Positions 22,999 to 32,984 are shown, counted from the stretch's first letter. The stretch: DNA of 64,000 nucleotides from Syntrophaceae bacterium UBA2280 (GCA_002347685.1 DDWS01000063.1:1-64000); one strand, 5' to 3'. Program-made: numbers and translations. Notes: a model not told the origin generated them from the letters alone.

Positions 22999-23001
22999 GA
23001 A

Positions 23002-23030
23002 ATATAACAATAATAATACCATACGGTCAA
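23002..23030 (-). promoter_or_regulatory. Promoter of nikR
   Basis: Reading the minus strand, TTGACC (23030-23025), a 17-base spacer and TTATAT (23007-23002) form a good sigma-70 promoter ending about 35 bases before the nikR ATG. Confidence 0.6.
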
Positions 23031-23033
23031 GGA

Positions 23034-23690
23034 TTATTTTTTGGCCTGGATGTAGTAGAACCCCGGTTCGTCAATGAAGATCTCAATGTAAAAACCGCTG
23101 CTTGTTATCATCTTCCGCATGGTTTGTTCGTCCGGCAGATGGTCGTGCATCACGGCATGACAGGACTTATGATGTTGATTGATCCCTTCCGAAGAATTGA
23201 AATGCGCAATGACCAGAACCCCCTGTGGCTTCAGGATGCGTTCAAGGGCGGCGATGGCTTTTTCCTTGTCCTGAAAATGCGGAAAGCAGGAAAAACATAC
23301 CGCGACATTGCAGGATTCAGCGGCAAGCGGCGCACGCTCAACGTCTGCTACGATAAAGCGGATATTATCCTGCCTGTGTAGCCGCCGGTTGGTCTCAATC
23401 ATCTTTTCGGCAAAGTCCAGCTCATAGAGTGTACCGGACCTGCCTATGCTATCCAGGATATACGGAACCATAATGCCCGATCCACATCCTGTATCAAGAA
23501 CACAATCGTCCTGCGCAAGCGGCATCAGCGAAAAGAGCCGTTCGAAGTCTTCCTTATGTTTTTTTTGTTGCCCAGTTTCGGGATCACGGTACCACATCTC
23601 AATCCACTTTTCGGCTGCATCGTTAAAAAATTGTTTTCGCGCGCCATAGATTTCATCGGACGTCATTTTCATATGAGGGGTTCCTTTCAT
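23034..23690 (-). CDS. Class I SAM-dependent methyltransferase
   Basis: This encodes up to 218 residues. Internal ATGs at 23672 (MKMTSDEI) and 23666 are plausible starts. Motif I is VLDTGCGSG (64-72). Later motifs LYELDFAEKMIE, FIVADVERAPLA and LERILKPQGVLVIAHF are typical of a Rossmann-fold methyltransferase. The gene overlaps the permease gene end and lies in the metal-uptake operon. Methyltransferases occur in such operons, but the substrate is unknown. A role in making or modifying a metal chelator is possible and is inference only. Confidence 0.8.
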   Translation of the reverse strand: MKGTPHMKMTSDEIYGARKQFFNDAAEKWIEMWYRDPETGQQKKHKEDFERLFSLMPLAQDDCVLDTGCGSGIMVPYILDSIGRSGTLYELDFAEKMIETNRRLHRQDNIRFIVADVERAPLAAESCNVAVCFSCFPHFQDKEKAIAALERILKPQGVLVIAHFNSSEGINQHHKSCHAVMHDHLPDEQTMRKMITSSGFYIEIFIDEPGFYYIQAKK

Positions 23691-24525
23691 TGCGTTTGAT
23701 CAAACGGCGTTTGGGTGAGAACAAAAAGGCCAGCGCAAAAAGAAGCGTCGCTATCAGAACCACCGATGCGCCTGACGGGATATCGAAAATATAAGACACA
23801 ACAAGCCCCAACGCGCAGGCAAGAATTCCGGAGATAGCAGATATCCAGAAAAAAGACTTCAGGTTATAGGTTAACTGAAGCGCCGTCGCTCCGGGCTGGA
23901 CCAGCAATGCAAAAATGAGGAGTCCGCCGACGGTGGCCAAATTGGAAGATACCACTGCGCCGGTTAAAAAGAGGAGCATGTAATAAATCATCCGCTCCGG
24001 CACACCGGCCGAGGCGGCAACACGCCGGTTAAACAAGACGGCGCGGATTTCCTTGAAAAACAAAATGACAAACAAAATGAGAACCGCCGTTACCGCCGTC
24101 AGTACCCATACGTCCGTTTCGGATAAACTCAAAAGACTTCCCCACATCAGATTGAGCGCACCCGCCTTGGTCTGGGTGAGAATGCCCATGCCCAGAAATG
24201 CGATGCCCATCAGAAAGGAAAACAGGATACCCAGCAGGTTTTCAGGGGCGATGTCCGCCCGGTCCGACAGTGGGCCCAGAACGGCCGCCACCAGTAGGCA
24301 CAGAATGAAACCGCTTAAAAAAGGGTTAATACCCAGCAAGAGCCCCAGCACCGCGCCCGCGAAAGCCGCGTGCGACATGGAGACGCCAATAAGCGGCATT
24401 TTCATGAGTACCACAAAGACGGACAGCAGCGCGCAACTGGCGCCGCAAAGGACGCAGGCTATGACGGCGCGCTGGATGGGCGGATAGCTTAGGATGTCCA
24501 GAAGCTGCTCAACCATAAGAGACAA
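23653..24525 (-). CDS. Metal ABC transporter permease (ZnuB/TroC family)
   Basis: This 290-residue integral membrane protein has about eight hydrophobic segments. The family features are visible: an N-terminal helix followed by LMKMPLIGVSMSHAAFAGAV, then APENLLGILFSFLMG and a C-terminal VGGLLIFALLVQPGATALQL, the coupling region of ABC-3 permeases. It overlaps the ATPase gene by 17 bases. Family members import zinc, manganese or iron, and this one probably nickel or a related metal given nikR. Confidence 0.88.
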   Translation of the reverse strand: MSLMVEQLLDILSYPPIQRAVIACVLCGASCALLSVFVVLMKMPLIGVSMSHAAFAGAVLGLLLGINPFLSGFILCLLVAAVLGPLSDRADIAPENLLGILFSFLMGIAFLGMGILTQTKAGALNLMWGSLLSLSETDVWVLTAVTAVLILFVILFFKEIRAVLFNRRVAASAGVPERMIYYMLLFLTGAVVSSNLATVGGLLIFALLVQPGATALQLTYNLKSFFWISAISGILACALGLVVSYIFDIPSGASVVLIATLLFALAFLFSPKRRLIKRNERNPSYENDVR

Positions 24526-25285
24526 ACCGCCTCCCGTTGCGCTCGAAGGTTTCCAGCGGATATTGAAACAACCGGCTCAAGGTATCGCTTCTGAGCGCTT
24601 TGTGGATGTCGCCGTCAAAAACCTTTTCCCCGGCTTTGAGCATCACAACGCGGCGCATCCGCTCAGGAAGCATATTGAAATCATGCGTGACAAAAAGAAT
24701 AGTCAAAGCTTCGCGTTTGGATATTTCATCCATCAGATTCAACACCTCTTTCTGAACGGCAATATCCAGATTGGCGGTTGGTTCATCCAGAAGCAGCACA
24801 TCCGGTTTCTGAAGGATCGCGCGCGCAAGAGATATTTTTTGCCTTTCTCCGCCGGATAGCTGACCTAGCGGCCGACTGGCCAGATGGGCTATGCGCATCA
24901 TCTCCATGAGCCGCACGGCCTCTGCGTGCTCTTTTATACCGGGGTTCCGGAAAAGTCCGACTCGCCCCACGGCACCTGTCATCACGGCCTCAGCCGCCAG
25001 AATCGGGAAACCCGGATCAACAGGAAACAGCTGCGGTACATATCCGATGCGCAACCTTGTCCGGCGGACTCGTTTCCATGTCTCTTTTCGTCCGAAAACA
25101 TGAAGCTCTCCGGCAAATTCTTCAAAGCCTGCAATAACATTGAGTAACGTTGTTTTTCCCGCGCCGTTGGGACCAATGACACCGACAAATTCGTTTTCCG
25201 ACAAACGAAGATGAATGCCCTTCAGCACCAGCGTCTTTTGTTTACGGACAGAAACATCTTTTAATGTCAGGATATCCTGTGTCAT
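24509..25285 (-). CDS. Metal ABC transporter ATPase (ZnuC-like)
   Basis: This 258-residue ABC ATPase has Walker A GPNGAGKTT (38-46), signature QLSGGERQK (about 142-150), Walker B VLLLDEPTANLD (about 162-173) and H-loop FVTHD. It energises the neighbouring permease. Its start overlaps the stop of the binding-protein gene by 4 bases (ATGA type), showing one transcript. Confidence 0.92.
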   Translation of the reverse strand: MTQDILTLKDVSVRKQKTLVLKGIHLRLSENEFVGVIGPNGAGKTTLLNVIAGFEEFAGELHVFGRKETWKRVRRTRLRIGYVPQLFPVDPGFPILAAEAVMTGAVGRVGLFRNPGIKEHAEAVRLMEMMRIAHLASRPLGQLSGGERQKISLARAILQKPDVLLLDEPTANLDIAVQKEVLNLMDEISKREALTILFVTHDFNMLPERMRRVVMLKAGEKVFDGDIHKALRSDTLSRLFQYPLETFERNGRRFVSYG

Positions 25286-26109
25286 TTCCTCGTCACCGCC
25301 AGTACGGCATAAACGTTCTCTTTGAGGGTTGTCAGATAACCGCGTTCAGTCGGAAAATTATTGAGAACGATATGCGGCCTTCCCAGCGTCTCGGCAATGC
25401 TCTTTCCCGTCTCGGGTCCGGATTGCAGATTGTCGACAACGGCGATGACATCCTTATCCCGTCCGATTCTCAAAAGATGGACAACATCTTTTGTGGACAG
25501 TGATTCCGGCCTGCCGTATTCTCCGACAATTTGAAGTCCCATCCATTCCAGCGGCTCTTTCTGCAGGGAGGAAGCCAGCACCGCGCGGCCCGGAAGCCCA
25601 GCCTGCACCATCTGCTTTCTGAGTTTCTGCGCTTCGTCGCGGACCAGACGAATATTTGTTTCCTTTCTTTTCAATATTTCTTTGCGATCTTCAGGAAATC
25701 GTCTGATAAGTTCACCTGCCAGACGGTTCAAGCCGAATACATATGAGTCTGGCGCCATCCAGTTTCGTGTGTCATTATCAACAACCAGCCTGGCCCGGCC
25801 ACCGGCATTCGGTTTCTCCATAAACGGCATGCCTCGAAACAAGATGATCAGATCAGCTTTATGAATTTTTTCGATATCTGAAAGCTTGACGTCATAGTGG
25901 CCGGGGCATTGGCCGGGCGGGAGTATCGATTCAACTCTGTAGCGCCCGGCAGGAAGAAGCACTTCCGCCATACCGGAAAGAATTGTATCGGAAGTGACGA
26001 TCAGATAACGCGGATTTGTGTTTTCCGCGCAAGCGCTGTTCGGACTCGCGGAGAGATGCCCGAAAAACAATGCGGCAAACGTCAATACGATCATTACCTT
26101 TTTTTTCAT
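25282..26109 (-). CDS. Periplasmic metal-binding protein (ZnuA/TroA-like)
   Basis: This 275-residue protein has a signal peptide (residues 1-29, ending CAEN). It belongs to the cluster A-I metal-binding family by context and by features such as ILPPGQCPGHYDVKLSDIEK, where Cys68 and His71 are likely metal ligands, and DLIILFRGMPFMEK. The typical His-rich acidic loop of zinc ZnuA is absent, which fits a different metal. The protein would hand metal to the permease/ATPase pair encoded next. Homology to canonical members is low. Confidence 0.75.
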   Translation of the reverse strand: MKKKVMIVLTFAALFFGHLSASPNSACAENTNPRYLIVTSDTILSGMAEVLLPAGRYRVESILPPGQCPGHYDVKLSDIEKIHKADLIILFRGMPFMEKPNAGGRARLVVDNDTRNWMAPDSYVFGLNRLAGELIRRFPEDRKEILKRKETNIRLVRDEAQKLRKQMVQAGLPGRAVLASSLQKEPLEWMGLQIVGEYGRPESLSTKDVVHLLRIGRDKDVIAVVDNLQSGPETGKSIAETLGRPHIVLNNFPTERGYLTTLKENVYAVLAVTRK

Positions 26110-26169
26110 CTATCCAAACCACTATCAAATCATGAGATGGGGGCTTGCACCCCCGTCCGCGTTAACTAT

Positions 26170-28254
26170 TTATTTAAACTTCAGCGTCAATCCCGCAAAC
26201 ACAGTAATGCCGGGCATGCTATAGCCCTTTGCATATTCATAATGCCGGTTGAAAATATTATTGACCGCCACATACACTTCCGAATCGCCGATGTGCAGCG
26301 GTTTATAATTAAACAGATAACCCAGTCTGCCGTTGACCAGTACAAAATCCTCCAGTTTATTGTTGTCGGTCAGCAACCCGTAGTTGAAGGTGCCGGTTCT
26401 GATGCTGGTGGCCGAATAAACATCCTGCAGGTATTGCATGTCCAGACGCAACCGGAAATGCTCCAGAAAGGACCAGTTTGCGCCCGCCTGAAACTGAGTG
26501 CCAGGCGTGTAGGGCATGTGATTGCGTTCGATGCCATCGCTGCCACTCGCTTTCGCATCCATCAACGTGGCGCCGGCAAAGCATTCGAGGTTTTTAACCG
26601 GCATGAAGGTACCCGTCAGCTCCAGTCCGCTAATTTGATATTTGCCGACAGGATCATTGAATGAAACAGGAATAGGTCCAAACATATATGCCTGGTAGCG
26701 GTTCTTGCCCATATCATAGAAAGCCGTCACGCCTAGGGACGCTTTCTTCGGCCAGGTATGTGTTAACCCGATTTCGTAATGATCGACCGTCTCCGGTTTG
26801 ATTTTCCCCCAGTATTGTTCGGCGTCGGCCGTGGGATTATTCGCCAGAACCATATTCATCAGCACAACAGCAGAGGGGTAATTCACACCGCGGGCATAGT
26901 TGATATTCAAGTCTGTATGGGCATAACCCGCAACGAGTCCTGCCTGATAAGACGATACGGACTCGAACCTGTTATGATGCAGGTAACGATACCCGGCAGA
27001 CGGCGTTGCATGAAAGCTTTCCGGACGGCCGAATAACTGACTGATGGCGACATATGGGGATAGAATCGTTGTCTGGGGAAATTCCCAGATCCGTTCGGCG
27101 CAGCCGCCGTTGACACCGGATACGGCGATACCAGAGTAAGTTCGTTGCGTGTTTCTCATCTCGGCCAAATCGACATCCATACCGGCAATGATTTCTCCGC
27201 CTTTCCAGAGGGTCATTTTTTCCTTTATTCGAAGTCCATATAGCCTCATGTGCTGCCTTGACCACAAACCGCCACTTTCATTTCCGTAGCGGACTCCTTG
27301 GTTAAGTTCCTGCAGGAGGTCGAAATCCGTTTCGTTTATATAGGCTTTGAGATAACCGCTTGCCTTTTCATAGCGATTATTCAACGACAGAGTCGAAAGA
27401 AATGTCCCGGTATCAAATCGTTCGGCCATGGGCCAGCTGACACCGTTGTTGGTTGTCGGCCTTGTTTCGGGCATCGGCGCAACTGTCTGGCTTCCGACAT
27501 AATTTGCTAAAATACGGACATTCCAATTTTGCGTGAGATCATAGCCTGCATTGACGTAGTAACTTTGCTGCTGTGCCCGGGAATGGTCTACATGTCCATT
27601 CGTGGAAGCCCAGCTTTGCGACACGTAGATGTCATATGGCCCTTTCTTCATGCCGGCGGAGAGACTCTGGGCGAATGTGGCGAAGCTCCCGCCACTCACA
27701 TCAATGATGATCTCCTGCCCTGCTTCCTTCATGTATCGGGGCTTGACATTGACAGACGCATAACCGCTCCCGAATTCGGACGGTTGAGGACTTTTGAATA
27801 TTTCGATGCTTCCGATCGTGGGAAGTGCAATCCCGTCCCCCAGCACCTGACCGAAAAGAGCGCCGAAACGCGGCACATCATCATATAAAATGGCAAAATC
27901 GGAACTGGGATGGCTCGCGCCCCTCCCGCGGACATACAGGCTATGGCTGGTCTGGCTGCCCATCATGTTTTTGCTCTGAAACATCACACCCGGCACTTCA
28001 CGCAACGCGGATTGAAAATCAAAGCCATTCTGCTCTTTGAGTTGTTCTTCAGTGACTACATTGTGTTGAGTCCCGTAACGTGTGGTTACCGGGGTAACCG
28101 GATTAGGAAGAGGCGTTGTGGTTACAACAATTTCCTTGAACTGGGTAATATCCTGATCTTGTGTTTTGGCGGCGGTTTTTTCTTCGGCAAACGTTATCAA
28201 TGGTAAAATTAAAAAAAATAATAAAAACAACATGAAATAGATATTTCTGGCCAT
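26170..28254 (-). CDS. TonB-dependent outer-membrane receptor
   Basis: This 694-residue protein has a signal peptide (about 1-23, ending TFAEEK) and a TonB-box-like segment with FKEIVVTTTPLP. A plug domain follows (LREVPGVMFQSKN to RGRGASHPSSDFAILYDDVP), then a beta-barrel ending in the aromatic terminus FAGLTLKFK. It takes up a scarce substrate across the outer membrane using the TonB protein encoded upstream. Genetic linkage to a metal ABC importer and nikR suggests a nickel (or nickel-chelate) receptor. A short hairpin (GGGGGTGCAAGCCCCC) lies between it and the binding-protein gene. Confidence 0.9.
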   Translation of the reverse strand: MARNIYFMLFLLFFLILPLITFAEEKTAAKTQDQDITQFKEIVVTTTPLPNPVTPVTTRYGTQHNVVTEEQLKEQNGFDFQSALREVPGVMFQSKNMMGSQTSHSLYVRGRGASHPSSDFAILYDDVPRFGALFGQVLGDGIALPTIGSIEIFKSPQPSEFGSGYASVNVKPRYMKEAGQEIIIDVSGGSFATFAQSLSAGMKKGPYDIYVSQSWASTNGHVDHSRAQQQSYYVNAGYDLTQNWNVRILANYVGSQTVAPMPETRPTTNNGVSWPMAERFDTGTFLSTLSLNNRYEKASGYLKAYINETDFDLLQELNQGVRYGNESGGLWSRQHMRLYGLRIKEKMTLWKGGEIIAGMDVDLAEMRNTQRTYSGIAVSGVNGGCAERIWEFPQTTILSPYVAISQLFGRPESFHATPSAGYRYLHHNRFESVSSYQAGLVAGYAHTDLNINYARGVNYPSAVVLMNMVLANNPTADAEQYWGKIKPETVDHYEIGLTHTWPKKASLGVTAFYDMGKNRYQAYMFGPIPVSFNDPVGKYQISGLELTGTFMPVKNLECFAGATLMDAKASGSDGIERNHMPYTPGTQFQAGANWSFLEHFRLRLDMQYLQDVYSATSIRTGTFNYGLLTDNNKLEDFVLVNGRLGYLFNYKPLHIGDSEVYVAVNNIFNRHYEYAKGYSMPGITVFAGLTLKFK

Positions 28255-28346
28255 TTCTCTTCCTCCTCTGTTTTTTTCATTCCACCTCCATCCGGGCAGG
28301 GCGCCCCAGCCGTAGGTATCACCCTGCTCCTGTTACGTTGCTTACA
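28255..28346 (-). promoter_or_regulatory. Gap with a G/C-rich hairpin before the receptor gene
   Basis: Read on the minus strand, CAGGG and CCCTG pair around ACCTACGGCTGGGG in the 92-base gap between tonB and the receptor. It may be an attenuator or a structured leader. It does not match a riboswitch I can identify with confidence. Confidence 0.3.
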
Positions 28347-29201
28347 TTACTGCAAGCGGAAACTGACCGGAAGTAGCGCCCAAGTTGCCACTTTGACACC
28401 TCCACGATACCCAGGCGCATAGGTTGATTTTTTCACCGCGTCTATGGAAGCTTCCGTAAAGCCGTATCCCGCAGCCTCAACGACTTCGACATTCACCAAT
28501 TTTCCATCCGTATCGATCAGCAGTTTGAGAAGAACCCTGCCCTCTTTTCCCATTCTGCGCGCCAGCGCCGGATACACAGGAATTTCCTGATAAACAAAAA
28601 CGGGCGCTCCGCGATCGCCGAAACGTGACTCCGCCACGCTCACCGTGGCCTCCCCACCAGATCCATCTCCGACAGGAAGTCCGGCCGGCGGAGATGCAGT
28701 GTGGAGATTTACGGCTCCCGTTGTTCCTGCAACCATTTCGGTCGATAATTGAACGATTTCCTTTACTGACACTGAATCTTCGGAAAAGGGGCTTTCGGCA
28801 ATCATGACAGGTTTATTTTTTTCAAGAACCAATGACCGGTCGTGGCCATTGGTGATCACCTGCTTGATGTTAGGCGAATGGTTGCGAGTGGTCGTTTTTT
28901 TTGATTTCTTATCTGCTTGAAAGCTCATGGCAGGGCTTGCGGCCGATAACCCCGTCTCATTGGGAAAGTCAACGAATATGATTTGTGAATGTGGAATATT
29001 TTTTATCATTGGTGATGTAAAAAGAAGCAGAATAATCCCCAGATGCAATATCAACGAAACCATGACCGCTTTATGTCTGGCGTTCAACGCAAACGCAAAT
29101 GAATGGGTAACAAAGGATTGGATCTTTTTCACTAAAAAGCCTATCAATTGTTTTAAGACTATTTTTTTATCGATACTGAGCTGTCGCCACCCGTCTGTCA
29201 T
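28347..29201 (-). CDS. tonB: TonB-family energy transducer
   Basis: This 284-residue protein has one N-terminal membrane helix (about 47-66, VMVSLILHLGIILLLF), a variable periplasmic linker and a C-terminal TonB domain with VYPALARRMGKEGRVLLKLL and TYAPGYRGG. Such proteins transmit the proton-motive force to outer-membrane receptors. It is the first gene of the minus-strand metal operon and probably serves the receptor encoded just downstream. ExbB/ExbD are not in the window. Confidence 0.88.
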   Translation of the reverse strand: MTDGWRQLSIDKKIVLKQLIGFLVKKIQSFVTHSFAFALNARHKAVMVSLILHLGIILLLFTSPMIKNIPHSQIIFVDFPNETGLSAASPAMSFQADKKSKKTTTRNHSPNIKQVITNGHDRSLVLEKNKPVMIAESPFSEDSVSVKEIVQLSTEMVAGTTGAVNLHTASPPAGLPVGDGSGGEATVSVAESRFGDRGAPVFVYQEIPVYPALARRMGKEGRVLLKLLIDTDGKLVNVEVVEAAGYGFTEASIDAVKKSTYAPGYRGGVKVATWALLPVSFRLQ

Positions 29202-29222
29202 CCTATCTTGCGCATTATTGAC

Positions 29223-29229
29223 GTGTTAC
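29223..29229 (-). promoter_or_regulatory. Candidate NikR half-site before tonB
   Basis: GTGTTAC lies 22 bases upstream of the tonB start. A related GTATTAC occurs about 30 bases further on. The same half-site is found at the nikR promoter. A full inverted site is not evident. Confidence 0.35.
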
Positions 29230-29489
29230 AATCAATGGCACGAATGTACAGGAAGTATTACGAATAAGTCAAGGTGTTTCTGATTGCCGAATTGTCTCAA
29301 ATAAAAAGTTACCGAAGGAGCAGATGAGAAAGAGGTACGTTGACTCATGAACCGATGTTACCAGATATGGCTCCCTAGGCAAAAGATGAATACATTGAGG
29401 CTCTCTAGAAGCGATACAAAGAGGCAAGTCGTCAGGAAAAAACTTCGATTATCAATGAATGCGGCGCCATTTGCGTTATCATCGGAAAC

Positions 29490-30170
29490 CCTGGCCATGG
29501 GAATGTAAGTGAAATCCTTACACCAGACGTGGCTGGCACGGCCTATTTGAAAATCCCGCAGAAGATGCAGATACTTTGCGTGTTTTGGATTTATCCAGGA
29601 GAGTTTTGGTTTAATATACAGGGCTTCGATCCACATTCGTCGCATTAGGCGACGCACCCGATATCGGCCCACATCATATCCTCTTGATCGCAGCTCGTTG
29701 CGAAACTTCCTGCTTCCATAAAACGGAAAATCAAATGGATCTCGTCAATCTGGCGTATCAGTTCTCTATCGGCCTCACTCAGCGGAACAGGTTTATAGTA
29801 GATTCCGGATCGGTTCAAATCCAGAATCTCGCATTGCCGCGTGACAGGCAGTCTGTCTTCTTTATCAATTATCGCTTGGCGCTCGCACCGTCTATGCGAC
29901 CGAGCGCGATGGATGAAAAATCGTTTTCCATCGATAGCTGGCCGATTTTAGCGTGAAGATCTTTTACGTCTGGTCCTAATGCCGCCTTCTTATCTTTGTT
30001 GAACACCTCGGCGGCGTTTTCCAATATCTGCTTCTTCCTTTCCGTGATCTGGTTGGGATGAACCTGAAACCTCTGTGATAGCTCAGCCAAGGTATGATCC
30101 CCCTTCAAGGTTTCAGGACGACCTTCGCCTTGAAGGCCGGGGCATGATTCCTTCTTGGTCTTTTGCTCAT
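29490..30170 (-). pseudogene. Decayed IS3-family element (orfA and orfB remnants)
   Basis: On the minus strand ATG 30170 begins MSKRPRRNHAPAFKAKVVL, breaks, then continues as OrfA in another frame (HTLAELSQRFQVHPNQITER) to about 29869. OrfB follows in pieces: REILDLNRSGIYYKP-type text, then RSRGYDVGRYRVRRLMRRMW and SHVWCKDFTYIPMAR up to about 29490, where it is lost. At least three frameshifts and the missing C-terminus show it is dead. Confidence 0.85.
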
Positions 30171-30505
30171 ATAACGCTTCCTCCTCTTTTTTCTTCTTGC
30201 ATTATAGAGCAGCTTTTTCTCCATTTTGCCAGACCAGCTCTCTGTAATGCGATCAGAAAAAGCCCTTCATAACTCTAAACAGTAAAGCACCTTATGAATA
30301 TGCAAAGAAAAGTCTGTGGCTCATGAACTGTCACTTTTCCTTGTACGAATAAGAGCTGGAATGTATCCTCTAAAGCGATCCTCAATTAAATTGCACTATC
30401 CTATTTTGAACAAGTATGGTTATTTATCGAGAAATGCTGTATAATACCCGACGTGATAGATGGTCTTTTCATAAAAAGACCTGGTTGCGTCTGGAGGTGG
30501 TGGGT
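30171..30505. other. Intergenic before the sensor kinase
   Basis: No supported gene. It should hold the promoter of the kinase/regulator pair. TATAAT occurs at about 30432 but has no convincing -35 partner. Confidence 0.35.
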
Positions 30506-32971
30506 ATGGCTGGACCCACATACAGCACAGAGAAAAGCAGGATCTGCAGTCTTGAAAGTGAATTGAGTAAGTCACAGCTCACGATTGCTCAACTCCTTGA
30601 AACAGAGCACGAGCTTTCCAATGTGATAGAAGCCATCCCCATCGCAGCCTTTGTCATCGACAGAAGGCATCGGGTTATCCACTGTAACAGGGCCTATGAA
30701 TACCTCACCGGATTCAAAAAAGAGGATCTCCTCCATACCAATAAACAGTGGTCCCCCTTCTATACCCGAAAGAAGAAGACCCTTGCTGACCTTGTCGTGG
30801 ACAATGCAGCAAGGCTGCAGATCGAAGATTACTATGGGAAGGATTCCCGTAGGATCAGCCACAAAGATGGAGAGTATGCGGTTGAGCTCTTTTTCCCCAA
30901 TCTCGATAATAAGGGGAAATGGATCTTCTGCACGGCCGCGCCCCTCAAGGACCGGGATGGGGTTACCATAGGTGCAGTGGAAACGCTCCAGGATCTCACC
31001 TCCCGAAAGGAGGTGGAAGAGGCCCTTTTCAAGTCCGAAGAGAAATCTCGGATCATTCTCGACCAGATCGAAGACGGTTACTACGAGGTTGACCTTTGGG
31101 GAAAGGTCATATTTTTCAACGACGCCTTCTGTACAATCATTGGGTATTCCAAGACAGACATGGTGTGCATGTCGTACAAGGTGTTTGCCGGCCCTCAGTA
31201 CATGAAAAAGATCTTCAGCATGTACAACCGGGTTTTCAGGACCGGCAAGCCCGTTAAGACCTTCGAGTGTGAAATCGTCAGGAAAGATGAAACAAAACGG
31301 CTCGTGGAGTTCTCCGTGTCCCTCATGAGGAACGCATCAAAAGCACCGGTGGGTTTCCGTGGGATCGTGCGCGATGTCACGGAGGCCAGGAGTGCGGAGA
31401 GGGAACTGCGCAGGTACAAGAACCGCCTCGAAGAGCTTGTGCAGGAGCGAACTTCCGAGCTAAACAAAACCAACAAGAGGCTGAACAGGGTGATCGACAA
31501 CCTTAGAAGGACGGAGAAGAATCTGGTGAAGCAGCAAAATTTCTCCGAGAGCGTCATCCGTTCGCTGCCGTGCATCTTCTATATGATCGATAAATCCGGC
31601 CATTTCATTAAATGGAACAAAAAAACTGAGGAGATCGGGGGTTATTCGACAAAGGAAATGAACGACGTTCATGCCCTAGACTTCTTCCCTGAGAAGGAAA
31701 AATCTAACATCGCAAACAAAATCAGTGAGGTATTCAGCAGGGGCAGGGCGTTTACCAACACCGTCGTACTGGATAGGGATGGCCGCGAAACTCATCACTA
31801 CTTTACCGGGGTGCGTACGCATATCGACGGGAAGAGGTATCAGGTAGGGGTGGGGATCGACACCTCTGACGCGGTCCGTGCGGAGAACGCTCTCAGGGAG
31901 AGTGAAGAGAAGCTCACCGCAATCCTTAGCTCTGTCACTGACTATATGATCATTGTCGATAGGTCGTGCTCAGTGGTATGGGCCAATGAAAAAGCGCACT
32001 CGCTTTTCCCGGACCTGATTAACAACAAATGCCACCAGGTCATCCATGGCAGCAAGCTGCCTTGCAATCCATGTATCGGCGAAGTGTGTTTCCGTAAGGG
32101 GGGCACTTATGAGCGAGAAGGTGTCTGCATCACCCATGTCAGTGGGGAAAAGATGGATTTCTGGAGCACCACAAGCATCGTGACAAGGCATGGGGACGGC
32201 TCGCCTGAGCTTATCCTGGAGCTCTTCAGGGACATCACGGAAAAGAAAGCATACGAGGCCGAAGCCGTGCGTGTGGGCCAGCTCGCATCGCTGGGTGAGC
32301 TCGCTGCCGGAGTGGCCCATGAGATCAACAACCCCATTAATGGGATACTTAACTATGGACAGATACTTCTTGAGAAAACAGGGAGAGCATCTGCAGACCA
32401 TGAGATCCTGCAGAGGATAGTCCAAGAGGGGGAGCGGGTTACGGGTATAGTCCATAATCTCCTTTCATTCTCCCGAGTAAGAAAGGATGAGTTCGTATCT
32501 ACCTCACTGGATGAGGTTATCAGTTCCTGTCTCGGGCTTGTAGCCAAGCAACTGGCCAATGACGGGATCTCACTGAGGATCGACACGGACAGCGGGCTCC
32601 CGAGTCTTTATTGCAACAGCCAGCAGCTTCAACAAGTGTTCCTGAACGTCATCAGCAACGCCCGGTATGCACTGAATCAGAAGTATGGGGGGGGCCACAG
32701 GAACAAGATCATCGAGATCCGTGCAGAAAAGACGAGGATGAAGAAGAGGAAGGCGCTGAGGATAATCGTGTGCGATCACGGCACAGGTATATCGTCGGAT
32801 ATACTCGACAAGATCGGTTCCCCCTTCTTCACCACAAAACCCATGAATGAAGGAACAGGGCTCGGGCTGAACATCAGCCATGGCATCATTAAAAACCATG
32901 GGGGCAGGCTGTGTTTCGACAGCACTGTCGGTGAATTTACCAAGGTCATCATCGATTTGCCGGCACGTTAA
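30506..32971 (+). CDS. Cytoplasmic multi-PAS sensor histidine kinase
   Basis: This encodes 821 residues from ATG 30506 (ribosome site GGAGGTGG). Four PAS-like domains lie at about 25-140, 165-290, 360-470 and 480-590, with a coiled coil at about 295-355. The HisKA box is GVAHEINNPINGI with phospho-acceptor His605. The ATPase domain has N-box NVISNARYAL, DHGTGIS and GTGLGLNIS. There is no membrane helix, so it senses a cytoplasmic signal. The fourth PAS domain has a Cys cluster (C-x11-C-x2-C-x4-C in CHQVIHGSKLPCNPCIGEVC), which could bind metal, Fe-S or a redox ligand. It is followed after 13 bases by its NtrC-type partner. Confidence 0.9.
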   Translation: MAGPTYSTEKSRICSLESELSKSQLTIAQLLETEHELSNVIEAIPIAAFVIDRRHRVIHCNRAYEYLTGFKKEDLLHTNKQWSPFYTRKKKTLADLVVDNAARLQIEDYYGKDSRRISHKDGEYAVELFFPNLDNKGKWIFCTAAPLKDRDGVTIGAVETLQDLTSRKEVEEALFKSEEKSRIILDQIEDGYYEVDLWGKVIFFNDAFCTIIGYSKTDMVCMSYKVFAGPQYMKKIFSMYNRVFRTGKPVKTFECEIVRKDETKRLVEFSVSLMRNASKAPVGFRGIVRDVTEARSAERELRRYKNRLEELVQERTSELNKTNKRLNRVIDNLRRTEKNLVKQQNFSESVIRSLPCIFYMIDKSGHFIKWNKKTEEIGGYSTKEMNDVHALDFFPEKEKSNIANKISEVFSRGRAFTNTVVLDRDGRETHHYFTGVRTHIDGKRYQVGVGIDTSDAVRAENALRESEEKLTAILSSVTDYMIIVDRSCSVVWANEKAHSLFPDLINNKCHQVIHGSKLPCNPCIGEVCFRKGGTYEREGVCITHVSGEKMDFWSTTSIVTRHGDGSPELILELFRDITEKKAYEAEAVRVGQLASLGELAAGVAHEINNPINGILNYGQILLEKTGRASADHEILQRIVQEGERVTGIVHNLLSFSRVRKDEFVSTSLDEVISSCLGLVAKQLANDGISLRIDTDSGLPSLYCNSQQLQQVFLNVISNARYALNQKYGGGHRNKIIEIRAEKTRMKKRKALRIIVCDHGTGISSDILDKIGSPFFTTKPMNEGTGLGLNISHGIIKNHGGRLCFDSTVGEFTKVIIDLPAR

Positions 32972-32984
32972 TCGAGGGGGAATC

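Noticed and set aside
25897..26664. 255-codon plus-strand frame opposite the binding protein and receptor
   Set aside because: Antisense to two well-supported genes and lacking any start signal or features.
28255..28346. Cobalamin or NiCo riboswitch before the TonB-dependent receptor
   Set aside because: A hairpin is present, but I could not match the conserved elements of either riboswitch. The segment is also short.
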